Shown here one piece after another: positions 1 through 8,282 of a stretch of DNA of 16,938 nucleotides. Every line of letters begins with the position of its first letter. Within the stretch, counting starts at the first letter, position 1. A model generated the notes under the pieces. It searched no databases, was not told where the DNA came from, and worked only from the letters and a program-made list of their open reading frames with translations. The DNA comes from Bacillota bacterium. Lineage in GTDB: Bacteria; Bacillota; Clostridia; Clostridiales; Clostridiaceae. The stretch covers positions 1-16,938 of the forward strand of contig JAEWQX010000085.1 in the NCBI GenBank assembly GCA_023399035.1, given 5' to 3'. The translations under genes were made by a program, and so were the position numbers.

Positions 1-109
1 GTCTTACAGGATCATCTTCTTTAGGTATAAAAGGGATCTGTATTGGAAAACCTATTTGTTGCATAGGTATCACATTTTTTTTGAAATGTTTCATAATGAT
101 ATTGTATGC

Positions 110-143
110 AAAAAAGGGAATTCGAATACGAATTCCCTTTTTT
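110..143. terminator. Bidirectional intrinsic terminator
   Basis: A perfect 15-bp inverted repeat (110-124 with 129-143) has a 4-base AATA loop, with an A-run on one side and a T-run on the other, so it can work in both directions. It probably ends a plus-strand gene lying left of the window. Bases 1-109 contain no coding region I can defend. Confidence 0.75.
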
Positions 144-151
144 ATCGGCTA

Positions 152-185
152 GTATCGAAAGTTATTTCGATACAGCCCCTTTTTT
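152..185 (+). terminator. Second hairpin with T-run, tandem to the first
   Basis: The arms GTATCGAAA (152-160) and TTTCGATAC (165-173) pair perfectly around a GTTA loop. A C-rich hexamer and six T follow at 180-185. It lies only 8 bases after the first terminator and reads as a backup terminator on the plus strand. The offset between stem and T-run makes it weaker than the first. Bases 186-322 show nothing else recognisable. Confidence 0.45.
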
Positions 186-322
186 GATTTAATATATTAT
201 ATTTATAAATAACATAGAGGGGATTAAGGGAGATTTTTGTAAATAAATATTTTATAAGATTTCAGCCTGATTACAGCATTAATATAATGATACTCTTAAA
301 TATAAAAATTATTATATAGATA

Positions 323-475
323 TCAATTTATATGGTCACTTTTAAATCCCTGTCTCTTTACTGAATGTTTCTTTAGGTTAGGGTTATGATTGTGATTTTC
401 TTCTGTAATAGGTGTCTGATAATTACATTTTTCCATTCTTGCATATTTATTATCAGGTTGACTGTCTTTTGTCAT
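323..475 (-). CDS. Small hydrophilic hypothetical protein (50 aa)
   Basis: I do not recognise this 50-residue protein. The start is set by a perfect AGGAGG (about 8 bases upstream on the minus strand) before the ATG at 475; an open frame continues further upstream but has no such site. It is very polar, rich in Asn, Lys, His and Gln, with a single Cys and no membrane segment or signal peptide, so it should be cytosolic and perhaps disordered. It diverges from the DegV-family gene and stands alone. Small Asn/Lys-rich proteins of this kind in clostridia are sometimes spore-associated, but nothing here proves that. Composition and layout resemble the 65-aa gene at 7897-8094. Confidence 0.6.
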   Translation of the reverse strand: MTKDSQPDNKYARMEKCNYQTPITEENHNHNPNLKKHSVKRQGFKSDHIN

Positions 476-560
476 TATAAAGACCTCCTCATAAGTTAAA
501 TTGTTCATACTTATTTTATCACCTTGACATGAAAAATATTCTGAGTATATTAGTATAATA

Positions 561-591
561 TTGGAAAACAATAATTAAATTATGTTATAAT
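561..591 (+). promoter_or_regulatory. Possible sigma-A promoter of the DegV-family gene
   Basis: A perfect TATAAT lies at 586-591. The best upstream element is TTGGAA at 561-566 with a long 19-base spacer (18 if read as TGGAAA). The -10 is convincing; the -35 is poor. Confidence 0.35.
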
Positions 592-629
592 ATTTTTTAA
601 CTATATTGATAATAAAGAAGGCGAATAAT

Positions 630-1478
630 GTGTCAGTAAAAATAATAACAGACAGTACCAGTTATATTCCTAAGGAATTAATAGAAAAGTATGATATAAG
701 GGTAGTTTCTTTAAGTGTAATAATAAATAATAAGAGCTACAGAGAAACTGATTTGAAAAATTCTCAATTTTATAAAATGATGGATGAGCAAGGTAAAATA
801 CCAACTTCATCTCAGCCTTCATTGGATGAAATTGTAAAAGCTATTGAGAATTGTATTAACGAAGGTCATGAAGTTTTATGCATATTTTTGTCAGCTAAAA
901 TGAGCGGCACATTTTCGAGTGCACATATTGCAAGAGATATGATCATCGAAAGATATCCTGAAGCAAAAATAGAAATATTTGATTCAGCTACAAATTCAAT
1001 GCAGATGGGATATGAAGTAGTAGAGGGAGCAAAATATGCCTCTGAGGGATGCTGCATGGAAGATATAATAGATAAGGTCACTCATGTAAGGGACCACAGC
1101 AGATTTCTTTTTGTACCTGATACACTTAAGTATCTAAAAAAAGGCGGAAGAATAGGAAGGGCTTCTGCACTTGTAGGCGGAATACTTCAAATACGTCCGA
1201 TTCTGACAGTTGAGAATGGTGAAACTACAGTGTTTGAAAAGGTAAGAACAAAAAAGAAAGCTGTAGATGTAATTATAAATAAAGTTATTGAAGACTGTAC
1301 TAAAAACGAAATTGGAGGAATAATAGTACACCATATTAATTGTGAAGAAGAAGGAAGAGAGCTTGCAGATAGGCTTGAAAAAAAGCTTAAGATTCCTATA
1401 GGAATAAAATCTATAGGGCCGGTAATAGGAGTACATGTTGGACCAGGTTCTATAGGTGTTGCGTATTTTACTATGTAA
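630..1478 (+). CDS. DegV/FakB-family fatty-acid-binding protein
   Basis: This 282-residue protein has the full length and motif order of the DegV (FakB) family: an N-terminal TDST (7-10), the IPTSSQPS segment (58-64), SAKMSGTFSS (88-97), KKGGRIG (170-176), a conserved IRPIL, and GPGSIG close to the C-terminus. The family binds a fatty acid in a cleft between two alpha/beta domains; FakB proteins present it to the kinase FakA for phosphorylation and phospholipid synthesis. No fakA-like gene is in the window. I chose the GTG at 630, giving a start of MSVKIITDST, because an AGAAGG-type site precedes it by about 8 bases. A TTG at 606 would add eight atypical residues that cover that site. It is monocistronic and followed by a strong terminator. 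Which fatty acid it prefers cannot be read from the sequence. Confidence 0.93.
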   Translation: MSVKIITDSTSYIPKELIEKYDIRVVSLSVIINNKSYRETDLKNSQFYKMMDEQGKIPTSSQPSLDEIVKAIENCINEGHEVLCIFLSAKMSGTFSSAHIARDMIIERYPEAKIEIFDSATNSMQMGYEVVEGAKYASEGCCMEDIIDKVTHVRDHSRFLFVPDTLKYLKKGGRIGRASALVGGILQIRPILTVENGETTVFEKVRTKKKAVDVIINKVIEDCTKNEIGGIIVHHINCEEEGRELADRLEKKLKIPIGIKSIGPVIGVHVGPGSIGVAYFTM

Positions 1479-1528
1479 GCTATTGTTTTACAATTTTATA
1501 TGAGTGATTTAACTGAAATTATGTTAAT

Positions 1529-1576
1529 AAAAATGCCCTGTATTGCTATAAAAAATTATAAGTACAGGGTATTTTT
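1529..1576 (+). terminator. Intrinsic terminator after the DegV-family gene
   Basis: An inverted repeat pairs the segment ending GCCCTGTA with TACAGGGT, around a long A/T-rich loop, and is followed by ATTTTTAT. A/T bases extend the stem on both sides. Confidence 0.75.
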
Positions 1577-1877
1577 ATGTATTTTAATAGTGAAAGTGAT
1601 ATGTAAAAGAATGAATAAAGATTTTAATAAAAAATAACTTCTAAAACAGACAAAATTACAGATTATATGATAAGAGAATAACGTATATGCAAAAGAAGAT
1701 TATAATTTATTGAAGTAAAATGGATATGTTTAACATAAATGAAGAGTTGATAAGGATGGAAGTATGTTGTAAAATAAAGGAAATGATTAAAGCGAAACTT
1801 TAAGTTAAGGTTTACAAAATATTTAGCATAATGACATGTACATCTATATTAAAAATAAAGAGGAGGGTTGAGACATC
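1577..1877 (+). other. Intergenic stretch with one weak mini-ORF
   Basis: This is the leader region of the next gene. It contains a 27-codon open frame (ATG 1720 to TAA 1803, beginning MDMFNINEEL) without a clear ribosome binding site, which I do not call as a gene. TTTACA near 1811 followed by an AT-rich region could be part of a promoter, but I find no well-spaced -10. The AGGAGG at 1861-1866 belongs to the next CDS. Confidence 0.4.
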
Positions 1878-2675
1878 ATGGAAAATACCCAGAATATTAT
1901 TAGAAATAGTATAGAGTTTATAGGGGAGAGCCGAGTTAATAAATCTAACAAAGCACTTATGATAGATAAAATTTTATCATATAGTCCAACTTTGGAGAAT
2001 GGAATAGAAAAATATAAGATAGAAAATCGCAGATTTATAGTATTAATATTATTTAGTGTTTTATTCATAAACTTTTCTGTAATTTCCTTACCATGTTGCT
2101 TGGCAGCTACTTTTTTTCTCGTTAAAATGCTCCAACTAATAAGGTACAGAAGTGTTTATAATATTGTTAAGAAAATGGGAAGAGATATTGCGTATAAGGG
2201 CATATATAATAAAGGAATCGTTGAAGAAATGGTTAAAGATTTTAAATCGCAGTATGGAGAAGATATAATTGAATATTATGAGCTTGTATATATGGTAGAA
2301 AAATATGAGGCATTTGTGGTAAAGATAGAAGAAGTAATAAATAAAATTATGCATAAGGAAAGAGATGATGAGAACTGGAAGGAAGAGTCTCTTTATAGAA
2401 ATCATAATAAAAGTTCAGTTATAGTAAATAGTTATGACAGTTTCCATAATGAAAATTCATCAAAGGACAGTAAGTTATATGACGATTCTAAATACTCTGT
2501 CTTATATAAAAATGAAGAAGGTGAAATTAAGAAGGTAAACAGGGCCATAGAATTTTTTGATGATAATAGTAAATCTACCGATGCTGTAGTTTTAAAAGGT
2601 GGAAATAAAAAAGATAAAAATCTGACCGTATATTTGTATAAGAAAAATAATGAACTTCAAAACAATGCACTGTAA
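1878..2675 (+). CDS. Unrecognised membrane protein with long cytoplasmic tail
   Basis: This is a 265-residue protein of no family I can name. The start is firm: AGGAGG at 1861-1866, then ATG after 11 bases. An N-terminal polar part (1-50) is followed by a hydrophobic hairpin (about 53-88) made of two closely spaced membrane segments joined by LPCC. A long charged region comes next: 90-160 is Lys/Glu-rich and probably helical or coiled-coil, and 160-265 is Ser/Asn/Asp-rich and probably flexible. The arrangement suggests both ends face the cytoplasm. It sits alone between the DegV-family gene and udk. There is no catalytic motif and no obvious lesion. Confidence 0.75.
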   Translation: MENTQNIIRNSIEFIGESRVNKSNKALMIDKILSYSPTLENGIEKYKIENRRFIVLILFSVLFINFSVISLPCCLAATFFLVKMLQLIRYRSVYNIVKKMGRDIAYKGIYNKGIVEEMVKDFKSQYGEDIIEYYELVYMVEKYEAFVVKIEEVINKIMHKERDDENWKEESLYRNHNKSSVIVNSYDSFHNENSSKDSKLYDDSKYSVLYKNEEGEIKKVNRAIEFFDDNSKSTDAVVLKGGNKKDKNLTVYLYKKNNELQNNAL

Positions 2676-3000
2676 ATATAAGTATCATAATTATATTTTA
2701 TTGCTGGATATAAAATAAAATCCGTAGAATTTGATATAAAATTATATTAATAATATAAAAGTTTTATTTAAAAGCTTCTGTTAACTTATTATGTTTTTTA
2801 ACTAATAATTAATAGGAGTTGTTTTTTTCCCTCTTTTATAATAAAATCATATGGGTGAATTTAAACTAAGTATGATAACAAGCGAATTTTACCATATAAA
2901 TTAGGTGAATTTTGCAGTTGATTAAGAGTTGTGAGAATAAATAGAAAATAAATTTATAATTGATATATTCAAATATATTGGTTGAGTTTTGGAGGAAATT
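2676..3000 (+). other. AT-rich intergenic region before udk
   Basis: This is about 325 bases of very AT-rich sequence. There is a weak A/T-only inverted repeat near 2693-2716 but no convincing terminator. Several TATAAT-like hexamers occur (for example near 2955) without a well-spaced -35. The only clear signal is GGAGGA at 2991-2996, the ribosome binding site of udk. I see no gene on either strand. Confidence 0.4.
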
Positions 3001-3618
3001 ATGCAAGATGTAATGATAATTGGTATAGCTGGTGGAAGTGGATCAGGTAAAACAACATTAGCTCAAAAAATTAAAGATGTTTTTGGTGATAAGATTTCTA
3101 TTCTTTGTCATGATTATTACTATAAATCAAATGAAGGGATATCTATGGAAGAACGTAAAAAATTAAACTACGATCATCCAGATTCATTTGATACAAATCT
3201 TTTAATTGAACAATTAAAGAGCTTAAAGGCTGGGGAAGCAATTTATCATCCAGTATATTCTTTCGTTGAACATACAAGATTAGATGAAACAGTAGAAGTT
3301 AAGCCTACAAAGGTTATAATAGTTGAAGGAATACTTATATTTGAAAATAAAGAGCTTTGTGATTTAATGGATATAAAAGTATTTGTAGATACTGATGGTG
3401 ATTTAAGAATCATAAGAAGACTTCTTAGAGATGTTCAGGAAAGAGGAAGAGATCTTGATTCTGTAGTAAACCAATATTTAAGCACTGTTAAGCCGATGCA
3501 TGAAGAATTTGTTGAGCCAAGCAAGAGAAGAGCGGATATTATAATTCCAGAAGGTGGAGCAAATGACGTTGCATTAGGAATGCTCCTTGAAAAGATAGGG
3601 AATTTTATAAATAATTAA
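3001..3618 (+). CDS. udk: Uridine kinase
   Basis: This 205-residue protein phosphorylates uridine and cytidine to UMP and CMP in pyrimidine salvage, in the cytosol. The Walker A loop GGSGSGKT (11-18) follows a typical MIIGIA strand. HDYYYK (37-42), YDHPDSFD (57-64), the YHPVYSF nucleoside-binding segment (82-88), VEGILIF (108-114), and the RRLLRDVQERGR lid (139-150) are all present in the order seen in Udk. Length is normal. The ATG at 3001 is preferred because GGAGGA lies five bases upstream; the in-frame TTG at 2989 sits before that site. The gene is single and ends in its own strong terminator. Nothing in it is unusual. Confidence 0.96.
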   Translation: MQDVMIIGIAGGSGSGKTTLAQKIKDVFGDKISILCHDYYYKSNEGISMEERKKLNYDHPDSFDTNLLIEQLKSLKAGEAIYHPVYSFVEHTRLDETVEVKPTKVIIVEGILIFENKELCDLMDIKVFVDTDGDLRIIRRLLRDVQERGRDLDSVVNQYLSTVKPMHEEFVEPSKRRADIIIPEGGANDVALGMLLEKIGNFINN

Positions 3619-3755
3619 TTAATATAAAATCTGCCTGTAAGAATAAATAATTGATTGTAAAATCCTATGTGAAAGTTTTATGCTGCATTAAAGATTTATT
3701 ATAAAAGTTTATAAACTGAGTACATAAATAACAAATAAATTAAGTATACATATTA

Positions 3756-3812
3756 TTAAGCCTTCATCTTTAAATATTCTGATAATAGATATTTAAAGAT
3801 GAAGGCTTTTTA
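3756..3812 (+). terminator. Strong intrinsic terminator, 20-bp perfect stem
   Basis: The arms 3758-3777 and 3789-3808 pair perfectly over 20 bp around an 11-base loop. The stem base is AAGCC/GGCTT and a T-run follows. It is 140 bases after the udk stop. The remainder of the 3619-4015 gap is AT-rich with no gene or clear promoter. Confidence 0.85.
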
Positions 3813-4015
3813 GATGAGAGCTATAATACTTTATTTTATGTCTTAATAAAAAATTAATATAACTTTAATATGCAAATACATTGAGGATATACCTTTAATA
3901 ATTTATAATAAAAATAAGTTAATGATATATTATTATTTATTGTTATGGAGATAATGATAATATATTAGTAAAAATTGTTAAAATATTTAAGCATAATATT
4001 AGAAGGGATTAAAAT

Positions 4016-5185
4016 ATGAAGATTGACTGGAACACAAAATACACAACTATTGCCACGTACACTTTTATAGTAGCCTGTGCTATTATATTATTTTATCTTG
4101 GTATATCTCAGATGGGAATCGTATTAGGTAAAATAAGCGGTGCAATTGGGATTCTTCAGCCATTTATTATTGGATTTTCAATTGCATATATACTAAATTT
4201 TATATTGAAGTTTTTTGAAAGATCCATATTCAGTATAGAATTCATGAAAAATCTTAAATTAAAGCGAAATTCTAAAAGAGCTCTAAGCCTTATAGTTACA
4301 TATCTTGTTAGTTTTATCGTAGTATATCTGTTTATAAAATTTGTCCTTCCACAATTACTTGACAGTATCGTAGGACTTATCAATGATATACCTATGTACA
4401 TTAATGAAACAACTAAATTTATTGACGGCTTATTGCTTCAGTTAAATATTGAAAAGCAGTATCTTGATTTGATAAACGATAATTTTAACAGATTTATAGA
4501 TTATGTAATAAAATTTGTTACAAATCTACTGCCTGTACTTGGAACATTGCTTACAAGCGTAGCATCTAAGATATGGAATATAGTGCTTGGCGTAATAGTA
4601 TCAATTTATCTCTTAAGTGATAAGGAAAGATTTTGTGCCTTAAGCAAAAAAATAACTTATGCATTATTTCCTAAAAACATTGCAGAAAAGACTATAGAAA
4701 TAACTCATAGAAGCAACAGTACTTTTGGAAAGTTTCTTGTAGGAAAGATTCTAGATTCTTTAATAATTGGAATATTGACATTCTTTATTTTAACAATATC
4801 AAAGATGCCATATGCTACTTTAATATCAGTAATAGTGGGTATTACAAATATAATACCATTCTTTGGACCATTTATAGGCGCAATACCATCATTTATAATA
4901 ATACTTTTCGTATCACCTGTTAAGGCTTTATGGTTCCTTGTTATTATACTAGTGATACAGCAGATTGATGGTAATATTATAGGACCAAAGATATTAGGTG
5001 ATTCAATAGGAATATCAGCATTCTGGATTCTTTTTGCAATACTTGTTGCAGGAAAATTCCTTGGGCTTGTAGGAATGATAATAGGAGTTCCTTTATTCGC
5101 AGTTATTTATTCACTTCTTAAAGAAGTTGTTGAGGCAAAGCTTAAGAAAAAAGGATTAAAAGTTGAAACTAAAGATTATCTATAG
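4016..5185 (+). CDS. AI-2E/PerM-family (UPF0118) membrane protein
   Basis: This is a 389-residue integral membrane protein. Hydrophobic segments lie at about 13-32, 45-63, 90-112, 176-200, 245-262, 265-300, 304-316 and 335-370. The long amphipathic stretch (about 113-175), rich in helices between membrane segments, is typical of the family. Family signatures are visible: TNIIPFFGPFIGAIP (277-291), QQIDGNIIGPKILG (315-328) and GMIIGVPLFAV (353-363). The family was named for a proposed role in autoinducer-2 export in E. coli; other members are Na+/H+ antiporters or permeases, so the substrate here is unknown. The start is set by AGAAGGGA about 8 bases upstream. It is single, with a terminator right after. 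Confidence 0.9.
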   Translation: MKIDWNTKYTTIATYTFIVACAIILFYLGISQMGIVLGKISGAIGILQPFIIGFSIAYILNFILKFFERSIFSIEFMKNLKLKRNSKRALSLIVTYLVSFIVVYLFIKFVLPQLLDSIVGLINDIPMYINETTKFIDGLLLQLNIEKQYLDLINDNFNRFIDYVIKFVTNLLPVLGTLLTSVASKIWNIVLGVIVSIYLLSDKERFCALSKKITYALFPKNIAEKTIEITHRSNSTFGKFLVGKILDSLIIGILTFFILTISKMPYATLISVIVGITNIIPFFGPFIGAIPSFIIILFVSPVKALWFLVIILVIQQIDGNIIGPKILGDSIGISAFWILFAILVAGKFLGLVGMIIGVPLFAVIYSLLKEVVEAKLKKKGLKVETKDYL

Positions 5186-5207
5186 TTTTATTGAATGATT
5201 AATAAAG

Positions 5208-5261
5208 AGGACTACATTTATTTATATGTATTTTTACATAAGATTAAATGTAGTCTTTTTT
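5208..5261 (+). terminator. Intrinsic terminator after the AI-2E-family gene
   Basis: GACTACATTTA (5210-5220) pairs perfectly with TAAATGTAGTC (5245-5255), followed by six T. The long loop itself can form a small TATGTA/TACATA hairpin. Confidence 0.85.
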
Positions 5262-5413
5262 AAAAGTAATTGGAAAAATTAGAGCATTAATGATAAAATA
5301 TAAATATTAAAATAATTACTGATAATACTCTAATGTTATCAGTATACTCATTGAAAATAATAATCTAAACAAGTAATCAACTAAAAATAGTACAAGCAAG
5401 AGAGGTAAGGCAT

Positions 5414-6070
5414 ATGAAAAACATTAAGGCGGTTATTTTTGATATGGATGGAATTCTTATTGATACAGAAAGAATTTCATTTAATGCGTTTAAAGAAGTA
5501 CTTAAGGGATATAATTATGAGATGAGCGAAGAATTTTATCTTACAATGATAGGAAGAAACGTTAAAAGCATAAAAGAAGTTATGCTTAGCGAATACGGAA
5601 GCAGTTTCCCATTTGATGAGATATATGAGAAGAAAGTAAAGATTGCAGTAGAAACAATCGATAGAGATGGAGTAATTATTAAACCTGGGGTTCATGAACT
5701 TGTTGATTACCTGAAAGATAATAACTATAGAATAGCTGTAGCAACTTCTACAAGAAAAGAAAGAGCACACTATCTTCTAGAACAAATAGGGATTAAGGAT
5801 AAGGTTGATTACATCATATGTGGTGACCAGGTTGTAAATTCAAAGCCAGATCCGGAGATATTCTTAAAGGCAGCAAAGGGTATTGGTATTGAGCCGCAAA
5901 ATTGCATGGTAATAGAGGATTCAGATGCAGGAATATTAGCAGCAAGCAGGGCAGGAATGACAGGAATAAATGTTCCTGATATGAAAAAACCAGATGAAAA
6001 TATGAAGAAGCTTGCTTTTAAAATTTGCAGCAGCCTATTAGATGTTAAGACATATATGGAAAGCATTTAG
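5414..6070 (+). CDS. HAD-superfamily phosphatase / beta-phosphoglucomutase-like
   Basis: This 218-residue protein is a HAD subfamily IA hydrolase. Motif I is FDMDGILIDTE, with nucleophile D10 and acid/base D12. Motif II is the TST at 111-113, motif III is K144 in NSKPDPEIF, and motif IV is VIEDSDAG with E168, D169 and D171. An alpha-helical cap fills residues about 17-85. The protein is cytosolic and Mg-dependent. Relatives act as phosphoglycolate phosphatases, sugar-phosphatases or beta-phosphoglucomutases; the substrate cannot be settled here. It is probably cotranscribed with the small membrane peptide gene that begins 68 bases later, as both precede one terminator. The start is placed by the purine-rich AGAGGTAAGG just upstream. 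Confidence 0.92.
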   Translation: MKNIKAVIFDMDGILIDTERISFNAFKEVLKGYNYEMSEEFYLTMIGRNVKSIKEVMLSEYGSSFPFDEIYEKKVKIAVETIDRDGVIIKPGVHELVDYLKDNNYRIAVATSTRKERAHYLLEQIGIKDKVDYIICGDQVVNSKPDPEIFLKAAKGIGIEPQNCMVIEDSDAGILAASRAGMTGINVPDMKKPDENMKKLAFKICSSLLDVKTYMESI

Positions 6071-6138
6071 TTTATTTTGATAGATATGCTGAGTACTTAA
6101 TTATAGGTACATAAGTGATAGATAAAAGGAGGATAAGC

Positions 6139-6318
6139 ATGAATATAGTAATTTTATCACTAATAGAAACATTAGGAATTTGCATGGTTGGACTTATATT
6201 TTTTATTCTATTTTTATTTATACCAGCAGAAGGAATAAAAATTAAAAGGGAATTTAGAATTGGACCTGAAGGGTTCTGCATAAGGGTAGAGAGAGTTAAA
6301 GAAAAGAAAAAAGAATAG
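6139..6318 (+). CDS. Small single-pass membrane protein (59 aa)
   Basis: I do not recognise this peptide. AAGGAGG at 6126-6132 gives a strong start at ATG 6139. One hydrophobic segment (about residues 3-34, ending at a Pro) is followed by a basic tail that ends in KEKKKE, so the C-terminus should be cytoplasmic. It follows the HAD gene at 68 bases and shares its terminator. A longer frame starting at GTG 6115 would cover the ribosome binding site. The opposite-strand open frame here is an antisense shadow. Confidence 0.75.
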   Translation: MNIVILSLIETLGICMVGLIFFILFLFIPAEGIKIKREFRIGPEGFCIRVERVKEKKKE

Positions 6319-6325
6319 ATAAAAA

Positions 6326-6375
6326 ATAACTGCATCAGTCATTTTTATTGTGATGGCTGATGCAGTTTATTTATT
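6326..6375. terminator. Bidirectional terminator between convergent genes
   Basis: The arms 6328-6341 and 6354-6367 form 14 bp with a single G.U pair. T-rich tails occur on both strands, serving the HAD/membrane-peptide unit and the oppositely oriented threonine dehydratase gene. Confidence 0.85.
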
Positions 6376-6456
6376 TGCTTAAACTATTATATAATCAAAA
6401 TTTATAGACAATATAAATATAGTTGCTATTTATAAATTTTCAATTATGCATTTAAT

Positions 6457-7677
6457 TTATTGATATATCATTTTAGGCTGCATTAATTTTGGTTTATATC
6501 CATTATCTATAAGAGCCTTTATTATTGATTCTTTATGTTCATGTCCAAATGTCTCCATTGTTATATCAAGTTCAACGGCACTATTTCGGTTTATGCTTAC
6601 AAACTGATTGTGATCAAGCTTGATAATATTTCCTTGGGCTTCAGCTATTACTCTGGATACATTTGTAAGTTCTCCTGGTTTGTCTGGGAGAAGAACTGAA
6701 ACTGTGCATATACGCTCTCTTTCAATCAATCCATGCTGAACTAATGAAGCAAAGGTAATTACATCCATGTTGCCTCCGCTTATTATTGAAACAACTTTTT
6801 TATCTTTGCATCTTAAGTGTTTTAGCGCTGCGACTGTAAGAAGTCCTGAATTTTCTGCAAGCATCTTATGATTTTCAAGCATATCTAAAAATGCACCTAT
6901 CAATTCATGATCTTTAATTGTAATTATGTCATCTATATTTTCTTTTATGTATGGGAATATTTTAGAACCTGGAGTTTTGACAGCAGTACCATCAGCGATT
7001 GTATCTACTTTTGGAAGAGTGACGACTTTACCGGCTTTAACCGATGCCTGCATACAGTTTGCACCAGCTGGCTCTACACCTATAACTTTAATGTTTGGAT
7101 TTAAAAGTTTTACAAGGGTAGAAACACCAGTAGCAAGTCCACCTCCTCCAATTGGAACTAATATTATATCAACAGTAGGAAGTTCCTTTATTATTTCCAT
7201 TGCAATGGAACCCTGGCCTGTAGCAACTTCAAGATCATCAAATGGATGAATGAAAGTGTATCCTTTTTCTTCAGCAAGCTTTAATGCATAGCTGCATGCT
7301 TCATCATAAACATCTCCATATAATATGACTTCAGCTCCATAAGCTTTAGTCCTGTTTACCTTCATTAATGGTGTAGTAGTAGGCATTACTATTACTGCTT
7401 TACAGTTATATGCTTTTGCTGCATATGCAACTCCTTGAGCATGATTTCCAGCAGATGCTGTAATAAGGCCTTTATTTCTTTCTTCTTCAGTAAGTGTGCT
7501 TATTTTATAATAGGCCCCTCTTATTTTGTATGCCCCTGTTTTCTGCATATTTTCAGGCTTAAAATAAACTTTATTTCCTGTTAAATCAGAAAAATAATCA
7601 CTATGTACTAATTTTGTTGGTAATATCACTTTTTGAACAGTTTCATAAGCTTGTTCAAATTTATCTAACGTCATCAT
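6457..7677 (-). CDS. ilvA: Threonine dehydratase with C-terminal ACT domain
   Basis: This 406-residue PLP enzyme deaminates threonine to 2-oxobutyrate, the entry step to isoleucine or to propionate-forming catabolism. The catalytic domain has the Schiff-base lysine K51 in TGAYKIRGA, the SAGNHAQG loop (75-82), the phosphate-binding GGGGL (177-181), and SGGNMD (300-305). An ACT domain (about 322-395) starts at CTVSVLLPDKPGELTNV. A single ACT domain and about 400 residues match the short IlvA/TdcB type common in Firmicutes, not the double-ACT E. coli IlvA. The first of two adjacent ATG codons is used; an AAAGGGG site lies about 9 bases before it. The upstream promoter carries a CodY-like box, which favours a biosynthetic, nutrient-repressed role. 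A tdcB name would also be defensible. Confidence 0.94.
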   Translation of the reverse strand: MMTLDKFEQAYETVQKVILPTKLVHSDYFSDLTGNKVYFKPENMQKTGAYKIRGAYYKISTLTEEERNKGLITASAGNHAQGVAYAAKAYNCKAVIVMPTTTPLMKVNRTKAYGAEVILYGDVYDEACSYALKLAEEKGYTFIHPFDDLEVATGQGSIAMEIIKELPTVDIILVPIGGGGLATGVSTLVKLLNPNIKVIGVEPAGANCMQASVKAGKVVTLPKVDTIADGTAVKTPGSKIFPYIKENIDDIITIKDHELIGAFLDMLENHKMLAENSGLLTVAALKHLRCKDKKVVSIISGGNMDVITFASLVQHGLIERERICTVSVLLPDKPGELTNVSRVIAEAQGNIIKLDHNQFVSINRNSAVELDITMETFGHEHKESIIKALIDNGYKPKLMQPKMIYQ

Positions 7678-7724
7678 ATTTATAACCCCTTTTTATTATT
7701 AATTGCTTAAAACTTAATAGTTTT

Positions 7725-7752
7725 ATGATAACATTTCAGAAAATTATGTCAA
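7725..7752 (-). promoter_or_regulatory. Sigma-A promoter of the threonine dehydratase gene
   Basis: On the minus strand a perfect TTGACA (7747-7752) is separated by 16 bases from TATCAT (7725-7730, 5/6 match). TG one base before the -10 makes it an extended -10. Distance to the start codon is about 48 bases. Confidence 0.75.
7731..7745 (-). promoter_or_regulatory. CodY-like operator inside the ilvA promoter spacer
   Basis: The minus strand reads AATTTTCTGAAATGT here, matching 13 of 15 positions of the published CodY box AATTTTCWGAAAATT. It fills the space between -35 and -10, so a bound protein should block RNA polymerase. CodY represses branched-chain amino acid genes in many Firmicutes when isoleucine, valine or leucine and GTP are plentiful. 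Binding itself is inferred. Confidence 0.65.
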
Positions 7753-7824
7753 GATGTTATTTGACTATATGATAATAAAGTAATGATATCATTAGGATTA
7801 TGTTATAAATATGATGAAAATTAT

Positions 7825-7848
7825 AAAAAATAATCATGTTAAATGATT
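7825..7848 (-). terminator. Weak terminator after the 65-aa gene
   Basis: On the minus strand AATCAT and ATGATT pair around a 5-base loop and are followed by ATTTTTT. The stem is only 6 bp and A/T-rich. Confidence 0.4.
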
Positions 7849-7896
7849 TTGCTATTATATTTAATATCTGTAAATTCTAAGCGTCATAAGAGTTAT

Positions 7897-8094
7897 TTAC
7901 TTTTCCATATCAACATCTTCACCTTCGCCAGAAAATCTATAATTTACTCCGAGTTTATTGGAAAATCGATCATTGATTTTCATTGCATTTAGATTTTGGC
8001 TTATTGGAGAATTATCAAGTTCCATATCTTTTTTTGCATCTGTCTTAAATTGAAGCTTATGAAATTTATTTTCATATTTCTTTTCATTTGTCAT
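7897..8094 (-). CDS. Small hydrophilic hypothetical protein (65 aa)
   Basis: I do not recognise this protein. GAAAGGA lies about 9-10 bases before the ATG at 8094. The sequence is highly charged (Lys, Asp, Glu, Asn), without Cys, membrane segment or signal peptide, and ends acidic (GEDVDMEK). It is divergent from the zinc-ribbon gene at 8283 and sits between that gene and the ilvA promoter. Length, polarity and an MT start resemble the product of 323-475, but there is no clear residue-level alignment. A spore-related role is possible and unproven. Confidence 0.65.
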   Translation of the reverse strand: MTNEKKYENKFHKLQFKTDAKKDMELDNSPISQNLNAMKINDRFSNKLGVNYRFSGEGEDVDMEK

Positions 8095-8282
8095 AATAAT
8101 ACGTCCTTTCTCTAAGCAAAATATTAATGCAGGGATTTTTATAAAGAAAACTAAAGTGTATAATATTATTATTCCAAATTATTATCTTAAAATTCAAAAG
8201 TTCAATTGTTTTATGTTTATATGATTATGAATAGATATGTTACAAGCATATTTCAAAAATAGAAGAGGAGCATATGTAGAAA

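Noticed and set aside
1..94. Minus-strand open frame starting MKHFKKNVIPMQQIGF and running off the left edge
   Set aside because: There is no ribosome binding site, and the start lies 16 bases from a strong terminator. The plus-strand frames here are no better, so no CDS is called.
866..1436. Minus-strand open frames inside the DegV-family gene
   Set aside because: Antisense shadows of a well-supported gene, without ribosome binding sites.
1720..1803. 27-codon plus-strand ORF
   Set aside because: No clear ribosome binding site and no recognisable sequence; noted only within the intergenic entry.
6072..6335. 87-codon minus-strand frame opposite the small membrane peptide
   Set aside because: It covers a terminator and lacks an RBS; the plus strand has a strong AAGGAGG and a sensible peptide.
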